27,725 nucleotides of DNA from an uncultured Nitrososphaera sp. (GCA_946480575.1 CAMLKF010000021.1:1-27725), one strand, 5' to 3'. Counted from the first letter of the stretch, positions 1 to 7,190 are shown. Notes: generated by a model from the sequence alone, not told the origin. Numbers and translations are program-made.

Positions 1-394
1 GGTTGCTTGAGAACTCGATGGCTTGCTTCAGCAAGCCCGCTAGCTGTGGTGGCTCGATATTTCTCCGGATGCATTCGTCGTTGAGCTGAGACAGGAACGT
101 CTCTATCTCAACTTCATTGATGTTCATTGATCTCGCCAGATTATACATCCGATAACCCTGCGCCAGTTCAGAGACCTTTAGCTTGCTTTTCTGCACGTCG
201 GCCATGAACTGCCTTATTGCCTTTGCGGTTAAAGCGTCTAGGTCTCCTAACCATTCTTTTACCGCCCCGTGCACCGCACTAGTGGCTATGCCAGTCGCTG
301 CGCTTATCTGTCTGTATGAATTTGTAGACCATAACCTGATTATCTCCTTCTTTTGCTGTGGCGTTAGTGGCTTCCGACCCAAGTCTGATATCAA
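1..394 (-). CDS. Helix-turn-helix protein, 3' end beyond the window
   Basis: About 131 codons are open on the minus strand up to the window edge, so the C-terminus is missing. The N-terminal part (about residues 4-45) reads as a helix-turn-helix: a basic GRKPLTPQQKK lead, then IIRLWSTNSYRQISAATGI and a second helix, like the DNA-binding domains of transposase-type or ParB/resolvase-like proteins. The rest is charged and helical. There is no ATG. A TTG at 394 is chosen because a TATA box (ttatataaat, 413-423) lies about 24 nt upstream and an in-frame stop sits at 413-415, which gives a leaderless mRNA. I do not recognise the family. A role in DNA binding is inferred from the HTH only. Confidence 0.6.
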   Translation of the reverse strand, partial: MISDLGRKPLTPQQKKEIIRLWSTNSYRQISAATGIATSAVHGAVKEWLGDLDALTAKAIRQFMADVQKSKLKVSELAQGYRMYNLARSMNINEVEIETFLSQLNDECIRRNIEPPQLAGLLKQAIEFSSN

Positions 395-532
395 GATACT
401 ATTAGAGGAAAGTTATATAAATTTCTTTAGTGGACAGCAATACTAGATTATTCTGTATTCTTTCTGCACAATAGGATGCATATGCAGACGGCCCCACGAC
501 ATATGTTCGTTTTGTGCATAAAAACTGTTCCC

Positions 533-676
533 GTTCTTTTTTTTGCTCGATTTGGCGCGTGTGTGTTCTTTTTCGCCCTGTTCTTTTTGAAATAAATCGA
601 GCTATATCATGAGAGATTGGCGCGGAGGCAGAGTTTCATTAAAAAAGAACGGCTAAAGAGAACGCGATAAAAGAAC
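533..676. repeat. Cluster of GTTCTTTT motifs in both orientations
   Basis: GTTCTTTT(T) occurs on the plus strand at 533-540, 565-573 and 580-588. The complement AAAAGAAC occurs at 642-650 and 669-676, with a near copy (aaagagaac) at 655-663. Three direct copies are therefore followed by about three inverted copies within 145 bp of AT-rich, gene-free DNA. Such arrangements can be protein-binding sites or a small replication or regulatory element. No function can be assigned from sequence. The block from 447 to 680 holds nothing else that I recognise. Confidence 0.5.
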
Positions 677-679
677 GCA

Positions 680-1695
680 TGGCTAGAGAACTCCGGCTTC
701 CGAACTGATGTACGGTTTGCTACGGAGCTGATGTCATTCGCGCGGGACGCCACCGGGGTCACCGCGGTGCTCCAGGATCGGCGTACGTACCGGTACGGAG
801 CACATGCTGCACAGAGGCCGACTACCTACCTCATCGCAGCGGACGGAGAGCCACAACAGCAGCATCCGACGACGCCTCGGCATCGACGTACGTCGATGGC
901 CCCGGCGTCCTGTACTACACTATCACCGCGATAGTTGAATTGAGGCGGACCTGACCCCTGCGCTGCGTGGCCGTCGGGTCGACATAGCATGCGTACCTCC
1001 AGCGCCCGCGGCCGTACACACCGTCCTACTACTGGCGCATGACGCGCCATTGGGAAGCATTTTGGGTCTTCTTCAGTACCGGCTACGACGATCCCAAGCG
1101 CAAGTCGATCGGAGAAGACTCTACACTGACGAGAGCGGGTCGTCGTCGGGATGGTTCGTACTGCGGCCTGCCTGCCTGCCTGAGGGATGGAGGTCAAGCT
1201 ACGTCCCCAGATCCCCGGCACCGACCTCAAAGTTCTAGGGTTCACAACATCGGTGCCCAGGTCGCGCGCGGCAGTACCGTGCCTGCCTGCCGGCCGCGGG
1301 TGTTTTCCTTGCAGGCGACTCGGCTCGTGTCATCAACCCGCCGCGACCGGCGGTGGGCTCGGCGGCAACAACACCGCGGAGCCCAGGACGCCCCCACGAC
1401 CAGGCCTGGAAGCTGTGGCAGCGGTGCTCCACGGCCAGGCTGGTCCCCCGCGCGCTACTCGATATATACCTATCACACAATGTGAACGGCACCAATCGGA
1501 CTGCTCTCACTATATATGCAGCAGCAGGCCTTTGTCCGGCTCGGCTCCGGCATTGGTCAAGGCGCCGAGGTGCCCCACTCATCGACTACGAGGGCGGTGA
1601 CTATGAGCTACTGGTACCACTCGTCGGCCGTACTCGGCGCGTCGGAGGACATCTCTCTGTTGCCCTTAGCTTTAAACATTGTGAAATCCGAATGA
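680..1695 (+). pseudogene. FAD-dependent aromatic monooxygenase (PHBH fold), shattered by many small insertions
   Basis: No single frame is open, but successive short segments in changing frames read as consecutive pieces of a class A flavoprotein hydroxylase. They are GTDVRFATEL then FARDATGVTAVLQDR (700-780), DYLIAADG (820-845), SIRRRLGIDVDGPGVLYYT (863-920), EADLTPALRGRR (938-980), FSTGYDDPKRKS (1070-1110), VKLRPQIPGTDLKVLGF (1190-1243), NIGAQVAR (1246-1269), LAGDSARVIN (1308-1337, the second FAD motif), GGLGGN (about 1349-1370), QDAHDQAWKLAAVLHGQAG (1384-1448), LLDTYHTERH (1455-1490) and a C-terminal stretch that stays in one frame from about 1590 to a TGA at 1693-1695. The N-terminal GxGxxG FAD domain (about 110 residues) is missing. 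The frame breaks look like short insertions, mostly duplications of adjacent bases. The DNA is clearly more GC-rich than its neighbours, which suggests acquisition by transfer (inference). It ends 10 bp from the 3' end of tRNA-Lys. Confidence 0.8.
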
Positions 1696-1704
1696 AAATT
1701 AATG

Positions 1705-1795
1705 CGGGCCCGTCGGGATTCGAACCCGAGACAGCCGGATTTCTTTCTATGAGAAGATAAAAGTCCGGTACTCTACCTGGCTGAGCTACGGGCCC
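1705..1795 (-). tRNA. tRNA-Lys(UUU) with a 17-nt intron
   Basis: Read on the minus strand, the 7-bp acceptor GGGCCCG pairs with CGGGCCC, with discriminator G at 1705. The T arm is TCGGG-TTCGAAT-CCCGA and the anticodon stem is CCGGA/TCCGG. The anticodon loop is C-U-UUU-A, followed by a 17-nt intron and then the final loop base A, so the intron sits at the canonical 37/38 position. The loop UUUU can pair with AAAG near the intron 3' end, giving a compact bulge-helix-bulge. The mature length is 74 nt. CCA is not encoded. Confidence 0.93.
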
Positions 1796-1822
1796 TGAGC
1801 AAAATACGCTCCTACTTAGCAT

Positions 1823-1831
1823 AATTTATAC
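1823..1831 (-). promoter_or_regulatory. TATA box of tRNA-Lys
   Basis: On the minus strand this reads gtataaatt, about 30 nt upstream of the tRNA 5' end at 1795. That is the expected archaeal TBP site spacing. Confidence 0.6.
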
Positions 1832-1849
1832 GTTGGACGCCAAATGCCG

Positions 1850-2183
1850 CTACCTGAAATTTTCAGGATTGGAGAACCAGATCCCCTTTGCCTTTCTCAT
1901 TTCGCTTATCATGGCAGCAAGGCCGGTAGGGGAAGTAGCTAAAATGACGATCAAAGGGACAGTAAATTCTGGCATATCATTGTCTTCTGAATACAATGCG
2001 CCGGCTTTGATGACTCTACTACTGTTCTTGCAGGCTGAGCAACATCCTCAAGCATCACGGAAGCAAGCAGAGCCGCCACAGCAATGCAACAGCGAATGCA
2101 GCGGCCATGGCCACTACCGTGAGCATCATGCTGCTGCCGCCCTTTTGACCGCCCGCAACCGTTTCGTCCTTTTCTGCTGCCAT
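1850..2183 (-). pseudogene. Broken small membrane/exported protein with a C-terminal PEF-like anchor
   Basis: An ATG at 2183 opens a frame with a short charged start (MAAEKDETVAGGQKGG) and then a hydrophobic helix (MMLTVVAMAAAFAV), but it stops after 42 codons. A second frame continues the helix (AALLASVMLEDV). A third frame carries a C-terminal motif (DMPEFTVPLIVILA), a hydrophobic stretch, then basic residues and a stop at 1850-1852. MPEF followed by a hydrophobic segment and positive charges resembles PEF-type C-terminal sorting or anchor signals of archaeal surface proteins. The simplest reading is one small surface protein disrupted by two frameshifts. Two unrelated micro-ORFs cannot be excluded. 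Confidence 0.4.
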
Positions 2184-2289
2184 GCATCCTGAGGGTTCTA
2201 ACTGTAAATAATCTTTATTCAGCATCCGGTAAGCAGCGCGCAATATGCACTTGCAAGACAAAAAATTTGTATTATAAAAAAGGGGGTTT

Positions 2290-2519
2290 TTATTGACTGA
2301 CTGACAAAAAGGCGCGTGCACACTTGTATGCGGCGTCTGTAAGCCCGATTTCGCCGTCCTGAACGCTGACCCAGTTGACCTTTGCCAGCCACGCGACGTA
2401 CCTGTTGCACGCCGTATAGTTGGTGCCGGCCTTCATTGCAAGCTTTGTCCTCCTTACCTTGTGCATTCGCGGTAAATCACTTCCCAGAACCGCCTGGCAA
2501 CGTCCAGTCTATCCTGCAA
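2290..2519 (-). pseudogene. Frameshifted small winged-helix regulator
   Basis: An uninterrupted 58-codon frame (ATG 2466, stop 2290-2292) encodes RRTKLAMKAGTNYTACNRY, then VAWLAKVNWV and a short beta-wing, the pattern of the small archaeal winged-helix regulators common in Nitrososphaera. The helix that should precede it is present just upstream in another frame, QDRLDVARRFWEVIYREC, starting at a TTG at 2519. A single frame change near 2462-2470 would join them. A T-rich tract on the minus strand just past the stop (CCCCCTTTTTT) could terminate transcription. A further minus-strand frame upstream (2477-2707) is open, but I cannot identify it. Confidence 0.55.
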
Positions 2520-2800
2520 TGGTACCGGCGGCTGCTGCGCGACCTTGCCTCGATGATGCACGGCCGCTCGTGTAGTATGGGCGCAGGCTGGCTTTTTGCG
2601 GTAAGGAGCCACCTCCCTAGATCCTCCTTGGTCAGGCTTCGGCTTAGGATGTCCAGACGTTTCCTATTATGGGGAAAAGCTGATATAAAGTAGCTAGTCT
2701 CTGGCAATAATTAAGTATCTATTAGTATATTGTAGCAGAACAACTTGGGCAGGCGAAGCAACTCTAATGTTTATTTAATGCGGCAACGCTGATAAGACGA

Positions 2801-3769
2801 ATGGTAGACCTGATCTATGGCCGCGGCGTAACCGACCTCTTGCGCGAAATGCCGTTTTACATTAGCATCTTCAAGAAAATGACCGCGTACAGGCTGTTCA
2901 AGACAAAGCAGCCAATGTACGGCTCTGTCGACGTAAACAACGTCTGTAATCTTCATTGTACGCATTGCTACTGGTGGCTCAACCGCAAGGAGGAAGAGCA
3001 GGACATGTCGGTGGAGGATTGGCGGCGCATAATCCGGGAGAAATTCAACAAGCAGCACATCTTTGTCACGACGCTTGTAGGAGGCGAGCCAACCTTGCGG
3101 CCGGACATCCTTGAAGTGTTTTGCGAAATGATGCCAAAACGCGTTTGCGTAGTGACAAACGCCACTTTTCCGCTAAGGAGGTACGATGGCCTGTACTTTT
3201 ACTGGGTCTCAATGGATGGCACGGAAGCAGTGCACGACAGCATAAGGGGCAAGGGGTCGTACGCCAAGTCAAAGAAGAATATCATGGACTACATCGCCGG
3301 CCCGCCCAGAAATGGCAAGCCGGCGTACAAGGACATCTGGATCACCATGACCATCAACTCGCTCAACTACACAACAGTTGAGGACTTGGCAGAAGAGTGG
3401 CGGGGCGTGATAAACAAAATCGGGTTCCAGTTCCACACTCCCTTTGTAAAGGGCGACCCGCTGATGCTGCCGTTTGGTGGGGTGCGGAACCAAGTCGTTG
3501 ACAAGATAATCGCTATGAAGGAAAAATACCCAGATTACATCATAAACAGCCCAAAGCAGATATCGCTTATGAGGGGCAACTGGGGGGGTGTGGGGACAAC
3601 CCCGGTGCAGTGCCCGTCGTGGGCAATACTGTCGCTCGACCACATGGGTAGGGTCAAGCAGCCGTGCTGCATAGGGAGCGCTGATAGCAAGGGATTAAAG
3701 CCGATATGCGAAGAATGCGGCCTTGGCTGCTACTCTATCCTCGTGGCGCAAGGCATAACCGGAAGCTAG
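2801..3769 (+). CDS. Radical SAM protein with a C-terminal cysteine cluster
   Basis: The 322-residue protein has the radical SAM signature C49-x3-C53-x2-C56, which binds the [4Fe-4S] cluster that cleaves S-adenosylmethionine. It also has the downstream GGEPT motif (94-98) that contacts SAM. The C-terminal part carries C271, C289, C290, C303, C306 and C310, consistent with a SPASM/Twitch-like auxiliary iron-sulphur site. No substrate can be named. The overall form (MoaA/PqqE-like core, about 320 residues) fits peptide- or lipid-modifying radical SAM enzymes. A TATA-like gtttatttaa at 2769-2778 lies about 27 nt before the ATG, so the mRNA is probably leaderless. The gene is single, with a decayed gene downstream on the same strand. 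Confidence 0.88.
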   Translation: MVDLIYGRGVTDLLREMPFYISIFKKMTAYRLFKTKQPMYGSVDVNNVCNLHCTHCYWWLNRKEEEQDMSVEDWRRIIREKFNKQHIFVTTLVGGEPTLRPDILEVFCEMMPKRVCVVTNATFPLRRYDGLYFYWVSMDGTEAVHDSIRGKGSYAKSKKNIMDYIAGPPRNGKPAYKDIWITMTINSLNYTTVEDLAEEWRGVINKIGFQFHTPFVKGDPLMLPFGGVRNQVVDKIIAMKEKYPDYIINSPKQISLMRGNWGGVGTTPVQCPSWAILSLDHMGRVKQPCCIGSADSKGLKPICEECGLGCYSILVAQGITGS

Positions 3770-3853
3770 ATCACTTTTGCATAAAAAGCGCGGAGCCCAT
3801 CGTTACTGGTGCAAACCGAGCGATCAAGGTCGTACTTAGCAATAATCATCATC

Positions 3854-4665
3854 ATGGCTTCTGCAGCCATTGCTGCCGCCGTGGTGGAGGCGGCGGCGGC
3901 ATTTTTTCTGCTGCCGCCAAATCCAATAATTCCATTTGCCAAGACCGAGAACTTTTATGTCATTTACTACGGCCACCTGATGTGGGCGGCCGGGGCGAAA
4001 TGACTGAGCAGGCGTCAAGAATACTTTTGCCGCCGGGCCCGAGCTTGTTATAGTGCCGCATTCGTTCCCTCACGGCGAGCCAAACCTGATGCTGGAAGTG
4101 CACCACCAGCAGTTCAAGGGTCAGGGGATAAAAGTGCTGATGTACATCTAGACTGCCTATGGCAGCCGCGACTTGGACGAAGTCAGGGCTGACATCGACA
4201 GGCAGATATAGCTTCTGGCGTCGACGGGATGATATCCCGTCGACGAGGTGACCAACATTGAGAACGACGTCGAGTACGACTATTATTGCTCGATCTATTC
4301 CCACATCAAGAGCCACATGCAGAACAAGAATAGCTGTCATGAACTCCGGCCACCACAAGGTGACCGAAAGGATGATAATGTCTCTATAGCTGACATCATC
4401 AGCTCGGAGGAAGAGTGTGTGTGTACCATAGGCAGATGCCGTGGAAGAGCAGGTACCGGCCGTCTGACTTTATGGGCGTCTCAAACAAAAAGTACCTGCG
4501 GCCAGTGCGTCAGCGAAGCAAACGCCATAAACAGAACGATTGAAGCGTGGGACATAGCGGCATTGGCTACCACTTTTCAACAGACAGGTACATCGACCTG
4601 CCGCAATCTGGTTCGACGGCTATGCCGAGCAAATAAAAGCACAAAGAAGCAGCAGCAGCGACTAG
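3854..4665 (+). pseudogene. Spherulin-4-like (spherulation-specific family 4) protein, decayed
   Basis: Segments in changing frames rebuild a spherulin-4-type TIM-barrel protein. An N-terminal signal or membrane helix (MASAAIAAAVVEAAAAFF) comes first, then TENFYVIYYG, then NTFAAGPELVIVPHSFPHGE (4020-4082), GIKVLMYI (4125-4150), TAYGSRDLDEVRADIDRQ (4152-4205), VDEVTNIENDVEYDYY (4240-4287), RPSDFMGVSN (4455-4485), CGQCVSEANAINRTIEAW (4499-4552), GIGYHFSTDRYIDLPQ (4560-4610) and WFDGYAEQIK before TAG 4663-4665. An in-frame TAG at 4149-4151 and a second TAG near 4208 interrupt it, along with several frameshifts. Family members are usually exported and glycosidase-like. The function here is presumably lost. 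It overlaps the stop of the convergent downstream gene by 4 bp. Confidence 0.8.
4219..4245. repeat. Perfect 12-bp inverted repeat with a 3-nt loop inside the spherulin-like pseudogene
   Basis: CGTCGACGGGAT (4219-4230) is followed by GAT and its exact complement ATCCCGTCGACG (4234-4245). It lies where the family sequence should read GVDGI-x-x-DEV. The second arm therefore includes real coding sequence (VDEV), and the hairpin may have arisen during decay. Confidence 0.6.
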
Positions 4666-4913
4666 GCGGTCACAGTCGTAGGCACTGCCGCAGCCTGCTG
4701 CTCTTGCTTTTTCTCAGTCTGCCGCAGAAACATGTTTAGCAGCTTGTCGCAAATCGACGGCGAATTCGTCCTGATGTCTGCGGTGTTCAGCTTGTTTGAC
4801 GTAAAGAGAAATACCACTTCGTCCACTGTCAAAGAATTTTCCCTCATTAGCTTGACGATCTCGGTCTTTGGAGTATGCAGCAGTTCCATTTTTCTCGGAC
4901 GTTCCAACTCCAT
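4662..4913 (-). CDS. Small hypothetical helical protein
   Basis: This 83-residue soluble protein starts MELERPRKMELLHTPKTEIV. The centre (about 17-68) is a regular helical domain, including LTVDEVVFLFTSN, LNTADIRT and CDKLLNMFLRQ. A Gln/Ala-rich low-complexity tail follows. I see no transmembrane segment and no metal site, and I do not recognise the family. Composition and codon use look normal for the genome. The gene converges with the spherulin-like pseudogene and is followed upstream by another minus-strand gene 84 bp away, so it may be cotranscribed with it. Confidence 0.6.
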   Translation of the reverse strand: MELERPRKMELLHTPKTEIVKLMRENSLTVDEVVFLFTSNKLNTADIRTNSPSICDKLLNMFLRQTEKKQEQQAAAVPTTVTA

Positions 4914-4997
4914 ATGCGCAGAGGTTCTCGGCTCTTTGGCTAAAAAGGTTGTTGATATGTGGTTCTCGTAGCTGCATCTAGAGGAGTCTACAGTAAT

Positions 4998-5630
4998 TTA
5001 CAGAATCGCAAGCACGCGGGCAGGCGATCCGGTCGCCCCTTCAAGCCTGAGCGGGGATACTACTATGGTGAACCTTTTCTTCGCTACCCTGCCAAGGTTG
5101 CAGAGGTTTTCAACTGCCAGCACATTGCCCGGCAGCAGGATGTTATGCGCCGTGAATTTTTCATCGGCACCGGCGTCGATGCTTGGACCGTCTATGGCAA
5201 CTGCGTTGACCTTCTTTTTCACAAGGTACTTTGCAACGCCAGCAGACAGCCCGGGGTTTTCAGCCATGTAGTTTTTACTTGCGACACGCTTCTCCCAGCC
5301 GGTGGCAAACACGACTGTGTCGTTTTCGCCAATTTTCTCGCCTTCAACATCGCCCAGCTCTATCAGCTGGTTCGCCTTTTTGGGCGCCCTTACCAGAACG
5401 GCGCTGCTGACGAGTCGGCCTGCTGGAATTCTGTCGACGCTTGCGAGGCCACGAGCAAAGTGTGATGGCGCGTCAATGTGCGTGCCAGTATGGGTGCTCA
5501 TGAACATCGCCTCAGAGTCGTAGCCGTGCGTCTCAAGCTTTGACCATTGGACAAAGGACGGCTGGGGCGACCCGGGGAATACCTTCATTGAAGGCGTGAT
5601 CTTTATCGTAAGGTCGATAACTCTCATCAT
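4998..5630 (-). CDS. Cyclase/kynurenine-formamidase family metal hydrolase
   Basis: The 210-residue protein starts MMRVIDLTIKITPSM and has the metal-binding signature H47-TGT-H51-I-D53-APS-H57 of the cyclase family (KynB, isatin hydrolase, bacterial arylformamidases). In these enzymes the residues hold Zn or Mn and activate water to open an amide or lactam ring. Length and overall order fit the family, including the late GPSIDAG segment (about 145-151). The real substrate cannot be set from sequence. Archaeal members are often only called cyclase family protein. The gene is divergent from the Lrp-type effector gene at 5727, with a 96-bp shared upstream region. Confidence 0.85.
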   Translation of the reverse strand: MMRVIDLTIKITPSMKVFPGSPQPSFVQWSKLETHGYDSEAMFMSTHTGTHIDAPSHFARGLASVDRIPAGRLVSSAVLVRAPKKANQLIELGDVEGEKIGENDTVVFATGWEKRVASKNYMAENPGLSAGVAKYLVKKKVNAVAIDGPSIDAGADEKFTAHNILLPGNVLAVENLCNLGRVAKKRFTIVVSPLRLEGATGSPARVLAIL

Positions 5631-5726
5631 ATATGCACAGCCCTTAAAGCCAAGTCGTCGTTAATAAAAGGATTTGAGAGAAAAATACGATCTGTTTAAT
5701 TACTTACGGCATGATAATAATTCTCT

Positions 5727-5981
5727 ATGCCAACAGCATATGTCCTTGTCAACTGCGACCTTGGATCTGAAGAAGAAATCATCCGCGAGCTAAAGAAATT
5801 ACCTGAAGCTGTTGAAGTTTCTGGAGTGTATGGAGTCTACGACATTATAGCCAAGATAAGCTCAGATTCTATGGACAGGCTGCGTGAGACCATAACTTGG
5901 CATGTGAGGCGGATTGACAAGGTGCGCTCTACCCTGACAATGATAGTGATTGAAGGGCAGGGCGAGCAGAAGAAGAGATAA
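5727..5981 (+). CDS. Stand-alone Lrp/AsnC effector-binding (RAM) domain protein
   Basis: The 84 residues form only the alpha-beta RAM domain of Lrp/AsnC regulators, without the HTH. Signature parts are AYVLVNCDLGSEEEI, the GVYGVYDIIAKI strand that lines the effector pocket, and the C-terminal STLTMIVIE strand. Such proteins bind amino acids or small ligands as dimers or octamers and may modulate full-length Lrp proteins (family knowledge). A TATA-like gtttaatta at about 5694-5702 lies near 30 nt before the ATG, so it is leaderless. A close paralogue lies at 12893-13123. The gene ends 2 bp from the convergent PLP enzyme. Confidence 0.9.
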   Translation: MPTAYVLVNCDLGSEEEIIRELKKLPEAVEVSGVYGVYDIIAKISSDSMDRLRETITWHVRRIDKVRSTLTMIVIEGQGEQKKR

Positions 5982-5983
5982 AA

Positions 5984-7168
5984 TCACTTTAGCAGCGCCC
6001 TGACGTAGCTTGCGGCAGTCACCGCTTCTTCTTCGCTGTTGAAAAAGTGGGGCGCTGCCCTTAATGCTTTCTTTGGGCTCCCGACGTCCCTTGCGGCAAA
6101 CACTATGCTGTTCTGCTCAAGCTTCTTTACAATTGTTGACGCATCCACCGCTGCTGCTGGCGGCGGCATGAACGTGACTATGGACGACCGCCTGCCTTCG
6201 TCACCTGGCCCGTACATCTTTACGCCCGGAATCCTGCCCATCTCGTCGCGCAGAGCGTTGGCAACCTTCATGTTCATCTGCCTTATCCTATCAATGCCTA
6301 TTCGCAGCACGTAGCGTAGAGAGGCTTCAAGCCCTGCGGCTCCGGGAAAGTTACGAAAGCCCGCCTGAAACTTGCTTGGCATGTCGAGGTATGCAAGGAC
6401 GTTATTCTGCTCTGACAGCGTCGCGGATTCGCCTCCTATTACGGACGGCGTCAGCATTTCGGATGCTTGCTTGCTGCAGTAAAACACGCCGATGCCGGTC
6501 GGCCCACAGAGCCACTTGAAACCCGGAAACGCCATGAAGTGGCAGCTGATCTTTTTCACGTCTACCCTGACGGTGCCAGCGCTCTGCGCCGCGTCGATGC
6601 AAAAGAGTGCGTTGTTTTCCTTTGCTATCCTGCCAACCTCTTCCACCGGCATTATTGCGCCCGTGTTATACAAAACATGGCTTATCGTGACAAGCCTTGC
6701 TTTTTTTGCTGCCTTTTCAAGCTGGCCAAGGTCAAAGTAGCCGCTCTCGTCTGTCATGGCAATCTCTCTTAGCTCTACTCCTTTTTGTTGCGACACTGAC
6801 AGCCACGGGAAATAGTCGGCGTGATGCTCATGCCTGCCGCCCCTGATCACTATTGCGTCACCCTTTTTCCATCCAATTCCATTGGCGACTATGTTGAGCC
6901 CTTCAGTCGTGCTCTGGGTGAGCACCACTTCGTTGCAGTCGCAGTTTATCAGGTGCGCTATCCTTGTCCGGAGCTCGTTTAGGAGCGACGAAATATAGTC
7001 AGCTGTCTGGGAAGCGTCAGGGCCCTCCTCTGATATCTTGAGCATAAAGTCAGTCGTTGCCTTGATGGTCGACAGTGGCGTAGGCGCAATTGCGCCGTTG
7101 TTCATGTATATCATCTTTTTGGTGATTGGAAAATCGCGCCGTATCTGGCTGTGGTCGGCTTCACTCAT
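5984..7168 (-). CDS. Aminotransferase class V family PLP enzyme, without the desulfurase cysteine
   Basis: The 394-residue fold-type I PLP protein belongs to the class V group. D192 in IDAAQS should pair with the pyridine nitrogen and H164 in TISHV stack on the ring. K218 in FPGFKWLCGPTGIG is the expected Schiff-base lysine. The C-terminus ends with the RxxPHFFN motif (about 371-377) that binds substrate carboxylate in isopenicillin-epimerase/kynureninase-like members. There is no cysteine after residue 231, so the SufS/IscS active-site cysteine loop is absent and cysteine desulfurase activity is unlikely. Its substrate is unknown. It converges with the RAM-domain gene (2-bp gap) and its ATG overlaps the upstream region of the divergent gene at 7191. 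Confidence 0.85.
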   Translation of the reverse strand: MSEADHSQIRRDFPITKKMIYMNNGAIAPTPLSTIKATTDFMLKISEEGPDASQTADYISSLLNELRTRIAHLINCDCNEVVLTQSTTEGLNIVANGIGWKKGDAIVIRGGRHEHHADYFPWLSVSQQKGVELREIAMTDESGYFDLGQLEKAAKKARLVTISHVLYNTGAIMPVEEVGRIAKENNALFCIDAAQSAGTVRVDVKKISCHFMAFPGFKWLCGPTGIGVFYCSKQASEMLTPSVIGGESATLSEQNNVLAYLDMPSKFQAGFRNFPGAAGLEASLRYVLRIGIDRIRQMNMKVANALRDEMGRIPGVKMYGPGDEGRRSSIVTFMPPPAAAVDASTIVKKLEQNSIVFAARDVGSPKKALRAAPHFFNSEEEAVTAASYVRALLK

Positions 7169-7190
7169 GTATTATATTCAACCTCGTGCA

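Noticed and set aside
1340..1460. Possible SRP RNA, because of CAGGCCTGGAAG followed by GCAGC
   Set aside because: The tetraloop and helix 8 order do not match. The same bases encode QDAHDQAWKL of the flavin monooxygenase once small insertions are removed.
826..1600. Several 115-148 codon open frames on both strands
   Set aside because: They run across the shattered monooxygenase and have Arg/Pro-rich, family-less products typical of GC-rich shadow frames.
2477..2707. 76-codon minus-strand frame with NRKRLDILSRSL
   Set aside because: It begins at a TTG with no matching promoter spacing and ends inside the winged-helix relic in another frame. No family pattern continues beyond the first 20 residues.
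5984..7168. SufS/IscS cysteine desulfurase
   Set aside because: No cysteine is present in the C-terminal half where the persulfide cysteine must be.
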